Positions 40,379-48,972 of a DNA stretch of 64,000 bases are shown piece after piece. Made by a program: the position numbers and the translations under genes. Each line of letters opens with the position of its first letter. Position 1 is the first letter of the stretch. The notes under the pieces were generated by a model. That model made no database searches, was not told the DNA's origin, and saw only the letters and a list, made by a program, of their open reading frames with translations. The stretch spans positions 2,453,353-2,517,352 of the forward strand of contig NZ_LT984884.1 of assembly GCF_900258515.1 (NCBI RefSeq). The letters are read 5' to 3'. Source of the stretch: Lentibacillus sp. Marseille-P4043 (lineage in GTDB: Bacteria; Bacillota; Bacilli; Bacillales; Amphibacillaceae).

Positions 40379-40410
40379 AAAAGAGACTACCGTATGGGAG
40401 TCTCTTTGTT
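40379..40410. terminator. bidirectional terminator between comEC and yqzM
   Basis: AAAGAGACT pairs with AGTCTCTTT; T-rich tails follow on both strands (TTTGTT on plus, TTTTGTT on minus), serving the convergent comEC and yqzM. Confidence 0.75.
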
Positions 40411-40440
40411 AAACATGTTTATTAAGTATAAATAGACTGT

Positions 40441-40575
40441 TTATGATCCTATAACACTGATGGCTGCACCAATCGCAAAAATTAGGACAAAGAATATAAA
40501 AGAGAAACCAAAGCCTTTTATAGAATCAACTACATCATTATTTTTTGACTGTACGTCATTTTCGAATTCGTTCAC
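40441..40575 (-). CDS. yqzM: YqzM family small membrane protein
   Basis: 44 aa from a GTG: NEFENDVQSKNNDVVDSIKGFGFSF then one membrane helix (FIFFVLIFAIGAAISVIGS). AGGAGGG lies 7 bases before the GTG. The position between comEC and holA and the N-terminal pattern match YqzM. Function unknown. On the minus strand TTGTGT-17 bp-TATGAT upstream could be its promoter. Confidence 0.8.
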   Translation of the reverse strand: MNEFENDVQSKNNDVVDSIKGFGFSFIFFVLIFAIGAAISVIGS

Positions 40576-40691
40576 ATCTATCCCTCCTATATCATATTTA
40601 GTATAAATTAAATACACAAAAAAATCCACTTCCATATGGAAAATTTCACAAAAACCTATGTCTCCATTTTTAGAAAGAGTTTACAGCTATA

Positions 40692-40725
40692 CTTTCACAT
40701 GGAATGGTCATTCTATAAGTGAAAG
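40692..40725. repeat. imperfect palindrome near holA
   Basis: CTTTCAC and GTGAAAG, with AATG/CATT inside. No T-run follows, so it is not a standard terminator. Role unknown. Confidence 0.5.
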
Positions 40726-40783
40726 CAAATATCGTTTAAAGAACAGTTTCCTGGGGCTGTGATTTAAACGTTTATATAGATCC

Positions 40784-40814
40784 TTGAGGGGATTGTGAAC
40801 AGTAATCCCCTCAA
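40784..40814. repeat. perfect 11 bp inverted repeat upstream of holA
   Basis: TTGAGGGGATT (40784-40794), a nine-base spacer, then AATCCCCTCAA (40804-40814). It has neither a plus- nor a minus-strand T-run, so it is unlikely to be a terminator. It lies about 80 bp before the holA start and might be an operator or RNA element. Confidence 0.6.
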
Positions 40815-40895
40815 ACCCTTTAATTATCAACTTTTGCTTGCTATTGTGTTGGGTACGTTTTACGATAATATATATACATAATTGGAGTGAAACGT

Positions 40896-41918
40896 ATGGC
40901 ATATATGGATGTTTTAAAACAGGTAAAGAACAAGCAAATTTCACCAATATATTTATTATATGGATCGGATTCTTATTTCATACAAAATTTAAAGAAACAA
41001 ATTACCAAAGCTGTTTTACCGACAGATGATTATGAAAATTTGGTTTCATATGACCTGGCAGAAACGCCAATTCAAGAAGTGATTTCGGATGCAGAAACAT
41101 ATCCTTTTTTTGGAGAAAAGAAATTAATCATCGCTAATAATCCAACATTTCTAAAAGCGAAACCGGACAAGTTACCGTTTGATCATGATATAAATGTTTT
41201 ACAGAACTACATTGAAAACCCTGTAGATTATTCTGTCGTTGTATTTATTGCTACATATGAAAAAATTGATGAACGCAAAAAAATAAGCAAATTGTTAAAA
41301 AAACATGGTGCGGTTGCGAACTGCAGCCCAATCAAAGAGCAGGAAGTATCAAAGTGGATTAAGAATCAAGCCGATAACCTGAACATTACCATTGCACCTG
41401 AGGCCTACGATATACTGGAAGGAGAAATTTCAACCAACCTTCATTTGTTACAAAATGAGCTGACAAAGTTGGCACTTTATGTAGGGGAGGGTGGTAACGT
41501 AACTCGAGAGATAGCTGAAAGTTTAGTATCCCATACAACAAATAGTTCCTCGTTAAGACTTGTTGATGCTGTAATTGGGCGGGATATACATAAAGCAATT
41601 TCCATCTTCAAGGATCTTGAGAAAATGAAGGAAGAGCCAATTGCGTTGATCGGGTTATTAGCCTTTCAGTTTCGTACCATCTTTCGGGTTAAGTTGTTGA
41701 AACAAAAAGGGTATAGTCAGTTTCAAATGCAAAAGCAGTTAGGTGTCCATCCATATGTTGTTAAAATAGCTTATAGTCGGGAGAGTAAATTTACCATTGA
41801 TGTATTGCAAACTATAATGGATAAATTAACCGAAGCTGATACAGCAATGAAACAGGGAAAAATGGAAAAAGAACTAGCCTTTGAATTGTTATTATATGAT
41901 TTGATTCAGACAAGGTAA
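40896..41918 (+). CDS. holA: DNA polymerase III subunit delta
   Basis: 340 aa clamp-loader subunit that opens the beta clamp. The N-terminal AAA-like domain has PIYLLYGSDSYFIQNLKKQI and VVFIATYEKIDERKK, the middle has LHLLQNELTKLALY, and the C-terminal collar has LIGLLAFQFRTIFRV. ATG 40896 follows TTGGAGTG. Confidence 0.93.
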   Translation: MAYMDVLKQVKNKQISPIYLLYGSDSYFIQNLKKQITKAVLPTDDYENLVSYDLAETPIQEVISDAETYPFFGEKKLIIANNPTFLKAKPDKLPFDHDINVLQNYIENPVDYSVVVFIATYEKIDERKKISKLLKKHGAVANCSPIKEQEVSKWIKNQADNLNITIAPEAYDILEGEISTNLHLLQNELTKLALYVGEGGNVTREIAESLVSHTTNSSSLRLVDAVIGRDIHKAISIFKDLEKMKEEPIALIGLLAFQFRTIFRVKLLKQKGYSQFQMQKQLGVHPYVVKIAYSRESKFTIDVLQTIMDKLTEADTAMKQGKMEKELAFELLLYDLIQTR

Positions 41919-41924
41919 TAAAAA

Positions 41925-42244
41925 AGCTGTTTTATAAAGGTTGTTTTCTAAAAGATCGTTATTTTTTACACAATAGAAGGATTATGTGCAATAACTAGAA
42001 ATCAAGTTCGGAGCTTTGACAACCGCTACGGGAAAACACTACGCTAGTAGATGCTATTACTTGGTATACATGCTATATCTACACAAAAATCAGGGAACTT
42101 CTACTAGCGGAGTATTCTGACGAAGCGAATCCAAGCACTCATATACCATTGGAACGGGAAGAAAGTGTCACCAAAGAGAACTTCATTACTGCGCATTATA
42201 TATAAACTACGAAATTAAGAAACAACAAACATTACGAAACAGCC
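41925..42244. mobile_element. MITE-like element, family A copy 3 (320 bp)
   Basis: Ends AGCTGTTTTATAA and, read inward from the right, GGCTGTTTCGTAA. An exact 10 bp direct repeat TAATAAAAAA flanks it (41916-41925 and 42245-42254). The interior at 41991-42117 closely matches copy 2 (AATCAAGTTCGGAGCTTTGACA, CACTACGCTAGTA, TATACATGCTATATCTACAC), while the central block of copy 2 is deleted. It lies between the holA stop and the rpsT terminator and holds no gene. Confidence 0.72.
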
Positions 42245-42248
42245 TAAT

Positions 42249-42280
42249 AAAAAACGATCCTTTAAAAGGGATCGTTTTTA
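42249..42280 (-). terminator. terminator after rpsT
   Basis: CGATCC pairs with GGATCG and the A/T-rich flanks extend the stem; on the minus strand it ends with TTTTT. The MITE-like element is directly attached to its distal side. Confidence 0.85.
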
Positions 42281-42282
42281 GA

Positions 42283-42549
42283 TTAAGCACTTAAATTATT
42301 AACTTTGTTTGCTAAGCGGGATTTTTGACGATTACCAGTATTTTTATGAACAATCCCTTTTTGAACTACTTTATCAATAACCTTTGTAGCAGAGATAAGA
42401 GCAGTTTTTGCATTTTCAAGATCTTTAGCTTCAACTAATTTTTCAACACGTTTGATTTGAGAACGCATTTCAGATTTATCAGCCTGATTTTGCACACGGG
42501 CTTTATTATTTACGTCAATACGTTTTTTTGCAGATTTAATATTAGCCAT
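42283..42549 (-). CDS. rpsT: 30S ribosomal protein S20
   Basis: 88 aa basic helical protein: ANIKSAKKRIDVNNKARVQN at the N-terminus, then SQIKRVEKLVEA and the C-terminal HKNTGNRQKSRLANKVNNL. ATG 42549 has AGGAGGTGA upstream; the open frame reads 27 codons further without meaning. It is divergent from gpr. Confidence 0.96.
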   Translation of the reverse strand: MANIKSAKKRIDVNNKARVQNQADKSEMRSQIKRVEKLVEAKDLENAKTALISATKVIDKVVQKGIVHKNTGNRQKSRLANKVNNLSA

Positions 42550-42731
42550 TGTTGTTTCACCTCCTAATAACAACCATTCTACATAGTTGTGAACAAAAGT
42601 CATTTTACCAAACAGAAGCATTGTTTTCAATAGCTATGTGTTGTCTATGTAACATTTTGTATGAATTCTTGTTGATTTGCGTAGTCTATGGTTAATGAAT
42701 CAGTAGAAAATCACAAGAAAGGGTGCACAAA

Positions 42732-43829
42732 ATGGAAGATAAGGAACAAAATTATCAAGTTCGGACAGATTTGGCTGTTGAGGCAAAGGATATGTACGTA
42801 GAAAAAAATAAAACCGAAAAGGATCAAATAAACGGAGTAACCATAAAAGAACGTGATGAAAATAACATTAATATCTCTCATGTAGAAATAGATGAAGAAG
42901 GAGAAAAGTTACTTAATAAAAAGAAAGGTACTTATATTACCATTTATGCAGATGGTGTAAAAAAACAGGATACAGCTAAACAGGAGGCTGCTGCAAAGAT
43001 TTTGGGCAAGGAACTGGAGCAGCTATTAGCAAAAAACAACATTTCAGAAAATGCTACTGGATTAATCGTTGGATTAGGCAATTGGAACGTGACGCCTGAT
43101 GCACTTGGTCCAATGACAATTGAAAAAGTCCTTGTAACAAGTCACTTATTTAAACTCCAGCAGGAAACGGTTGCCGATGGGTATCGTTCCGTAGCGGCTG
43201 TAACCCCAGGTGTAATGGGGGTAACCGGTATTGAAACAAGCGACATTATATTCGGTATTATCGAAAAGTTTTCGCCGGATTTTGTTATTGCTGTTGATGC
43301 GTTGGCTTCCAGGTCAATTGAGCGGGTGAATGAAACGATTCAACTTTCTGATTCAGGGATTCATCCGGGCTCTGGTGTTGGAAATAAGCGGAAGGAATTA
43401 AGTAAAGAGACATTGGGAATCCCAGTAATTGCCATTGGTGTTCCGACGGTTGTGGATGCAGTTACAATTACAAGCGATACCATCGATTACATGTTAAAAC
43501 ATTTTGGTAGGGAGTGGAATGAAAAAGACAACCCATCCAAGTCTCTAGCACCTGCAAGCTTAACTTTTGGTGAGAAAAAATTCAGTGAAGCTGATTTACC
43601 TGATGAAGAAAAGCGACAAACATTCCTAGGAATAGTAGGAACTCTATCAGAAGAAGAAAAAAAATCATTAATAAAAGAGGTACTTACGCCAATTGGACAT
43701 AACTTAATGGTGACACCAAAAGAAGTTGATGGGTTTATGATCGACATGTCGCATGTTATCGCTAATGGTGTTAATGCTGCTCTGCATGAAAAAGTTGATG
43801 TGGATAATTTTGCTTCGTATTCAAGATAA
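42732..43829 (+). CDS. gpr: germination protease GPR
   Basis: 365 aa A25-family protease that degrades small acid-soluble spore proteins at germination. The N-terminal [10 protein letters not shown] is the autoprocessing site, resembling the cleavage site in its substrates. Conserved parts include [30 protein letters not shown], the AVDALASRS stretch and [19 protein letters not shown] lies 8 bases before ATG 42732. A forespore sigma-G promoter is expected, but I could not identify one with confidence. Confidence 0.95.
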   Translation: MEDKEQNYQVRTDLAVEAKDMYVEKNKTEKDQINGVTIKERDENNINISHVEIDEEGEKLLNKKKGTYITIYADGVKKQDTAKQEAAAKILGKELEQLLAKNNISENATGLIVGLGNWNVTPDALGPMTIEKVLVTSHLFKLQQETVADGYRSVAAVTPGVMGVTGIETSDIIFGIIEKFSPDFVIAVDALASRSIERVNETIQLSDSGIHPGSGVGNKRKELSKETLGIPVIAIGVPTVVDAVTITSDTIDYMLKHFGREWNEKDNPSKSLAPASLTFGEKKFSEADLPDEEKRQTFLGIVGTLSEEEKKSLIKEVLTPIGHNLMVTPKEVDGFMIDMSHVIANGVNAALHEKVDVDNFASYSR

Positions 43830-43942
43830 TTTTTAACTCTAGTAGGGTCTACTTTTTTGAAAAAATTATAAGGCTTTGTTCTAGTTTCTGAAGTTGCGAC
43901 ATAGATTTTACCAATGACGCAGACTTCGGAAGGGATGGAACA

Positions 43943-45151
43943 ATGAGTCGGAATTATAATTATAACCAACCTGATAAAGGAAGAAGTTTATTAAATCGGA
44001 TCTATAAAAAAAGCGGAATATATTTACTATGTGTAATTATTTTGTTCGTTTCGATAGGTATATTAACAAGCATTTCACCGGCATACAGATTTTCTTCCAA
44101 TGCGATTACGGAGTGGACAAGCGAAATCGATAGTACTACTTTTTTGTACTTGATGGGGATGGAAAACCGAGCATTTCAGAAGGCATATCCAGATGATAAA
44201 CAATTGCCAAAGGTATCGACAACTCTTTTTCAGATGGCGACAAGTATCAAGCCGAATGATCCAAGGAGCTTATTGGGCAATGAATTACCTGGTTTTTCAA
44301 CGTTTGATACGAAAATTATTGTGGCGGGGGAAGGTACAGACTATACGAACCTGCCTGTTGAATCGTCACCACCACTAGAAGAAGTATTGAAAGATCGAGA
44401 AGCCGTAATGGATGAGCCTGATGAATCGGATCAATCAGACGCCGATACAGATGCGGATACAGATAAAAAAGATACACCAACGACCGGCGATCGGGACGTC
44501 GTATTCCTTTACAATTCGCATAATAGGGAATCCTTTTTACCGCATCTACCTAAAGTAAATGATAAGGATTTGGCTCAACACGATAAAGTTAACATTACCA
44601 AGGTAAGTGACAGGCTCGCTAAGGCATTAGAAGCTAATGGCATTGGAACAAGTGTTGACCACACGGACATTATGAGTGAATTAAATAAAAGGGATTGGAA
44701 GTATTGGCAGTCCTATGATGCCTCACGAGAGGTGGTAAAAGAAGCCTTCGCAAATAATAAGGATAACAAATTTGCTTTTGATATTCATCGAGATTCTGTT
44801 CCTAAGAATAAAACAACTGTAGAAATCGATGGAAAAAAATACGCAAGAATTATGATTGTTGTTGGTGCGGATTATGAAAATAATGAAAAGAATTTAAAAC
44901 TTGCTTACGAGCTCCATAATCGTCTTGAGAAAAAGTATCCTGGCCTAAGTAGAGGATTTATTGAACGTGGTGGTGCGGGAAATAATGGTGTATATAATCA
45001 AGATTTGTCGGGAAATTCCTTGCTGTTTGAATTTGGTGGTGTGGAAAACAACTTTGAGGAATTGTACCGATCCGCAGATGCCTTAGGAGAAGTCTTTAGT
45101 GATTTTTACTGGGATGCCGAAAAAGTAAACGCGGATGCAGAGGAGGAATAG
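43943..45151 (+). CDS. spoIIP: stage II sporulation protein P
   Basis: 402 aa. One N-terminal membrane segment (about residues 26-48), an extracytoplasmic part, an acidic Asp-rich linker (about 155-175) and an amidase/endopeptidase domain with VVFLYNSHNRESF, FAFDIHRDSVPK and SRGFIERGGAGNNGVYNQDLS, ending in FEFGGVENNFEEL. SpoIIP cuts peptidoglycan during engulfment together with SpoIID and SpoIIM. GGAAGGG precedes the ATG. Confidence 0.94.
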   Translation: MSRNYNYNQPDKGRSLLNRIYKKSGIYLLCVIILFVSIGILTSISPAYRFSSNAITEWTSEIDSTTFLYLMGMENRAFQKAYPDDKQLPKVSTTLFQMATSIKPNDPRSLLGNELPGFSTFDTKIIVAGEGTDYTNLPVESSPPLEEVLKDREAVMDEPDESDQSDADTDADTDKKDTPTTGDRDVVFLYNSHNRESFLPHLPKVNDKDLAQHDKVNITKVSDRLAKALEANGIGTSVDHTDIMSELNKRDWKYWQSYDASREVVKEAFANNKDNKFAFDIHRDSVPKNKTTVEIDGKKYARIMIVVGADYENNEKNLKLAYELHNRLEKKYPGLSRGFIERGGAGNNGVYNQDLSGNSLLFEFGGVENNFEELYRSADALGEVFSDFYWDAEKVNADAEEE

Positions 45152-45154
45152 TCG

Positions 45155-45463
45155 ATGGTGCGCTCCTTTATCACATTGTTATTGTTAGCTGTATGCTTTT
45201 TAACCGGTATGTTGTTAGGGATTGATCATGGACAAGATGATAATGCTCACCAAGAAGAGGAGATAAAAGAAGTTATTGTATCGGATAAAAATGTGGAGCA
45301 GGGTACAACCGATTCCATCGAAATTGAAAGTGAAATGCCAGCGGATATTGATGCACCTATTGGTTTCACGCAAAAAATGGCATCATTTTTGGAGGCAAGC
45401 ATAAAAGGTTTCTATGAAATGGTCGTCATGATTGTTTATCAAATTGCACAGTTGTTTGTTTAA
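45155..45463 (+). CDS. yqxA: YqxA family protein (DUF3679)
   Basis: 102 aa with an N-terminal membrane segment (about residues 5-24), an acidic linker and an amphipathic C-terminus. Position directly after spoIIP and the layout match YqxA. GAGGAGG is inside the end of spoIIP, 3 bp separating the genes. Function unknown. Confidence 0.82.
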   Translation: MVRSFITLLLLAVCFLTGMLLGIDHGQDDNAHQEEEIKEVIVSDKNVEQGTTDSIEIESEMPADIDAPIGFTQKMASFLEASIKGFYEMVVMIVYQIAQLFV

Positions 45464-45465
45464 TA

Positions 45466-45625
45466 TTTTTTCTAAAAGGTTGTTTTCTAAAAAATTGTTG
45501 CTTTTTACACAAAATATAATGTGACACAGTGAAAATTCTTTTTTTTGACGTTTTTTCTTGTTCTAATGATAATTCAGTGCTTGGGTCCGCTCCGGCAGAA
45601 CACTTCGCTTTCCGGCCGCCTTAGG
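45466..45625. mobile_element. MITE-like element, family A copy 4 (truncated)
   Basis: Begins with two TTTTCTAAAA units as in copy 3, then TTTTTACACAAA, then TGTGACACAGTGAAAATTC, which matches the reverse complement of the copy 1 right arm, followed by GTGCTTGGGTCCGCTCCGGCAGAA. The GGCT end and the opposite terminus are not found, so it is a mosaic remnant. The right border is approximate. A GGGTCAGATAGCAACAATC remnant follows at 45651. Confidence 0.6.
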
Positions 45626-45690
45626 ATGTGCGTAGTCTTGTACGGGCTGTGGGTCAGATAGCAACAATCTATCCGAAAACACTATTTAAC

Positions 45691-45738
45691 AACCTCTTCA
45701 CTATTCAGTGTTTTACGAATAATGAAGGGGTTTTGTTA
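45691..45738 (+). terminator. terminator after the gpr-spoIIP-yqxA unit
   Basis: AACCTCTTCACTATTC pairs with GAATAATGAAGGGGTT with one or two mismatches, followed by TTGTTATTT. Confidence 0.8.
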
Positions 45739-45766
45739 TTTAAGGACAGGTAATGATTAATCATAA

Positions 45767-45795
45767 TTGAATGTCTGGTGTGCTATTGCTATAAT
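45767..45795 (+). promoter_or_regulatory. sigma-A promoter before lepA
   Basis: TTGAAT (45767-45772), 17 bp spacer, TATAAT (45790-45795) with an extended TGC just before it. It lies 54 bp upstream of the lepA ATG. Confidence 0.85.
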
Positions 45796-45848
45796 GTATC
45801 CTAGTTAATGTCATGTCTAAACGGAAATAGTAGGAGTGAACATCACTA

Positions 45849-47657
45849 ATGGCAAAAAAACAAAAAAACGTCCGTAACTTTTCGATTATTGCACATATCG
45901 ATCACGGAAAGTCTACGTTAGCGGACCGTATTTTAGAAAATACAAAAGCATTAACACAACGTGAAATGAAAGAGCAATTTCTCGATGCCATGGATTTGGA
46001 ACGGGAACGTGGTATAACAATTAAATTGAACGCTGTACAGTTACATTACCAAAGTAAAAATGGAGAAGAATTTACATTTCATCTTATCGATACGCCGGGT
46101 CATGTCGATTTTACATATGAAGTTTCCAGAAGTCTTGCTGCCTGTGAAGGGGCAATTCTTGTGGTAGATGCAGCTCAAGGAATCGAGGCTCAAACTCTCG
46201 CAAACGTGTATCTTGCGTTAGATAATGATCTAGAAATTATTCCTGTTATCAATAAGATTGACCTGCCTAATGCAGATACAGACCGTGTTACGAAAGAATT
46301 GGAAGATGTGATTGGTATAGATGGAGATGACGTTATATTAGCCTCTGCAAAAGCCAATATTGGAATTGAAGAGATTTTGGAACGGATTGTAGATGCTGTG
46401 CCGGCACCAGCTGGCGACAGCGATGAACCGCTAAAAGCACTTATCTTTGATTCGTTATATGATCCGTACCGTGGTGTTATTGCTTATGTATGTGTGAAAG
46501 AGGGCTCAGTTAAGGTGGGCGATAAGATAAAGATGATGGCCACCGAAAAAGAGTTTGAAGTTAATGAAATTGGAGTGTTTACACCAAAACCGGTTACAAA
46601 AGATGAATTAGTCGTCGGTGATGTTGGTTATTTAACAGCCTCGATCAAACAAGTGGGCGATTCAAGGGTTGGTGACACCATTACACATGTCAATAATCCA
46701 GCTGAAACTCCGTTGCCTGGTTACAAAAGATTAAATCCAATGGTATTTTGTGGGTTATACCCGATTGATTCGAATAAGTATAATGATTTACGAGAAGCGT
46801 TGGAGCGGCTTGAGTTAAATGATTCATCACTGCAATATGAGGCTGAAACATCACAGGCGCTAGGTTTTGGCTTTCGTTGTGGATTTTTAGGACTTTTACA
46901 TATGGAAATTATTCAAGAACGAATCGAACGAGAATTTAACATTGATTTGATTACAACGGCTCCGAGTGTGATTTATGAAGTAGAGCAAACGAATGATGAA
47001 ACCGTAGAAGTTGATAATCCCTCGGTAATGCCTGATCCACAACAAGTAAAGGAAATTCGTGAACCATTTGTGAAAGCAACGGTTATGGTCCCTAATGACT
47101 TCGTTGGGGCAGTGATGGAAATTTGCCAGAAAAAGCGTGGGCAATTTGTTGATATGGAATATTTAGATGATATACGTGTAAATATCATATATAATATCCC
47201 TTTATCAGAAATAGTTTATGATTTCTTTGATCAATTGAAATCACAAACTAAAGGTTATGCATCATTTGATTATGACTTAATAGGTTATCGAATTTCAGAG
47301 CTGGTTAAAATGGATATCCTACTTAATGGTGAAACAATCGATGCGTTATCTTTCATTGTTCATCGTGATTTTGCTTATGAACGAGGAAAACAGATTGTTG
47401 ATAAACTAAAGGAACTAATTCCAAGGCAGCAATTTGAAGTACCTGTCCAAGCGGCGATCGGAAATAAAATTGTTGCACGGTCAACGATTAAGGCAATGCG
47501 GAAAAATGTTTTGTCAAAATGTTACGGTGGCGACATTTCCCGAAAGCGTAAATTGTTAGAGAAGCAAAAAGAAGGGAAAAAGCGCATGAAGATGGTCGGA
47601 TCTGTTGAAGTTCCGCAAGAGGCGTTTATGGCTGTTCTGCAAATGAATGATGATTAA
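45849..47657 (+). CDS. lepA: translation elongation factor 4 (LepA)
   Basis: 602 aa ribosome-bound GTPase. G1 AHIDHGKST near residue 15, G2 RGITI, G3 DTPGH near 79, G4 NKIDL near 137, and the LepA-specific C-terminal domain ([24 protein letters not shown]). Family evidence points to a role in ribosome assembly or initiation. It is cleanly delimited by its own promoter and terminator. Confidence 0.97.
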   Translation: MAKKQKNVRNFSIIAHIDHGKSTLADRILENTKALTQREMKEQFLDAMDLERERGITIKLNAVQLHYQSKNGEEFTFHLIDTPGHVDFTYEVSRSLAACEGAILVVDAAQGIEAQTLANVYLALDNDLEIIPVINKIDLPNADTDRVTKELEDVIGIDGDDVILASAKANIGIEEILERIVDAVPAPAGDSDEPLKALIFDSLYDPYRGVIAYVCVKEGSVKVGDKIKMMATEKEFEVNEIGVFTPKPVTKDELVVGDVGYLTASIKQVGDSRVGDTITHVNNPAETPLPGYKRLNPMVFCGLYPIDSNKYNDLREALERLELNDSSLQYEAETSQALGFGFRCGFLGLLHMEIIQERIEREFNIDLITTAPSVIYEVEQTNDETVEVDNPSVMPDPQQVKEIREPFVKATVMVPNDFVGAVMEICQKKRGQFVDMEYLDDIRVNIIYNIPLSEIVYDFFDQLKSQTKGYASFDYDLIGYRISELVKMDILLNGETIDALSFIVHRDFAYERGKQIVDKLKELIPRQQFEVPVQAAIGNKIVARSTIKAMRKNVLSKCYGGDISRKRKLLEKQKEGKKRMKMVGSVEVPQEAFMAVLQMNDD

Positions 47658-47666
47658 ATTTTTATG

Positions 47667-47715
47667 GATAGGGTATAAACCTTGTTGTAGTCAAAGGTTT
47701 GACCCTATTCTTTTG
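47667..47715 (+). terminator. terminator between lepA and hemW
   Basis: ATAGGGT pairs with ACCCTAT and the inner AAACCT with AGGTTT, followed by TCTTTTG. The T-run is weak, so read-through to hemW is likely. Confidence 0.7.
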
Positions 47716-47738
47716 ATGACTTTTAGGGGTGAAATTAA

Positions 47739-48896
47739 TTGATACAATCTGCATATATCCATATACCATTTTGTCAGCAAATCTGTCATTATTGTGATTT
47801 TACGAAGTTTTTTTATAATGAAAAACTGGCAGATGAATATATGGAAGCATTAGCTAATGAAATAAATGTGAATGTTAACGGAAAGAATAATAGGGTAAAG
47901 ACAATTTTTATTGGTGGTGGTACGCCGACAGCTTTAAACATAACCCAATTACGTCAATTGTTGGAGTTGGTTAATGAAAAATTTGATGTGCAAAACTGTG
48001 AAGAATATACTATCGAAGCGAACCCTGGTGACTTTGATGCTGAGAAAATAAAGCTACTACGAGATTTCGGTGTTAAACGCATATCACTTGGTGTGCAAGT
48101 TTTTGATGATAAAATGCTTGAAGAAATTGGTCGTTTGCACAAAGTAAAAGATGTCTATCAAACAATTGACGCGCTGCATCAGCAGAATTTTTCCAATATC
48201 AGTATTGATTTAATTTATGCACTTCCAAACCAAACGTTGGAAAATTTCCGGCACACATTGGATGAAGCAGTTCAATTTGATTTACCGCATTATTCAACTT
48301 ACGCATTACAAATTGAGCCTAAAACTGTATTTTACCAACGCTATCATAAGGGGAAGCTACATCGACCACCACAAGAAACGGAAGTGGAGATGTATGAAAT
48401 CTTGCGCAATACGATGCGTCAAAATGGAAACTTGCAATATGAAATAAGCAATTTTGCCAAGCCGGGTTTTGAAAGTAAGCATAATTTAACGTATTGGAAC
48501 AATGAATACTATTATGGTTTTGGGGCGGGTGCCCATGGATATATGCCAGGGGTGCGGACGGGAAATATTAGACCACTGCCTCACTATGTTAAACAGGCGA
48601 TGGAAGATGGGAAACCGATTCTAAATACCGAGCGTATTGGATTAAAGGAACAGGTTGAGGAAGAGATGTTCTTAGGTTTACGAAGACTAGCAGGTGTAAG
48701 TAAAGCGACATTTACTAAAAAGTTTGGCTTTAGTATGGATGCGTTATATAAATCTGCCATTGATCAGCTTGTGAATAGAGGATTGCTTGCTAATATGGAA
48801 GATAGAATTTGCTTGACTGATCAAGGATTACTATTTGGTAATGATGTATTTGAACAATTTTTATTGGATGATGATATTTTAGTTCATCTTCGTTGA
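47739..48896 (+). CDS. hemW: heme chaperone HemW (radical SAM, HemN-like)
   Basis: 385 aa radical SAM protein. The cluster motif is CQQICHYCDF near residues 14-23 (CxxxCxxC), then FIGGGTPTAL and ISLGVQVFDDKML. Members of this short clade carry heme for insertion into respiratory enzymes and often are misnamed coproporphyrinogen oxidase. TTG start at 47739 after AGGGGTG. The stop overlaps the -35 region of the hrcA promoter. Confidence 0.93.
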   Translation: MIQSAYIHIPFCQQICHYCDFTKFFYNEKLADEYMEALANEINVNVNGKNNRVKTIFIGGGTPTALNITQLRQLLELVNEKFDVQNCEEYTIEANPGDFDAEKIKLLRDFGVKRISLGVQVFDDKMLEEIGRLHKVKDVYQTIDALHQQNFSNISIDLIYALPNQTLENFRHTLDEAVQFDLPHYSTYALQIEPKTVFYQRYHKGKLHRPPQETEVEMYEILRNTMRQNGNLQYEISNFAKPGFESKHNLTYWNNEYYYGFGAGAHGYMPGVRTGNIRPLPHYVKQAMEDGKPILNTERIGLKEQVEEEMFLGLRRLAGVSKATFTKKFGFSMDALYKSAIDQLVNRGLLANMEDRICLTDQGLLFGNDVFEQFLLDDDILVHLR

Positions 48897-48919
48897 CAAA
48901 AAAATAAGGATTTGATAAT
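48893..48919 (+). promoter_or_regulatory. promoter of the hrcA-dnaK operon
   Basis: TTGACA (48893-48898) and GATAAT (48914-48919) with a short 15 bp spacer. The CIRCE operator follows just downstream, the usual arrangement. Confidence 0.65.
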
Positions 48920-48931
48920 TTATTAATAGAA

Positions 48932-48958
48932 TTAGCACTCACTAATAGAGAGTGCTAA
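48932..48958 (+). promoter_or_regulatory. CIRCE operator (HrcA binding site)
   Basis: TTAGCACTC, nine bases, GAGTGCTAA: an exact match to the canonical inverted repeat. HrcA bound here represses the operon at normal temperature. The second half ends 14 bp before the hrcA ATG. Confidence 0.98.
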
Positions 48959-48972
48959 CAGAGGTGGTCATC

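Noticed and set aside
42640..42731. Possible sigma-G promoter before gpr (TGAATT with a -10-like CTATGG)
   Set aside because: The -10 half is a poor match to the CATnnTA-type consensus; too weak to list.
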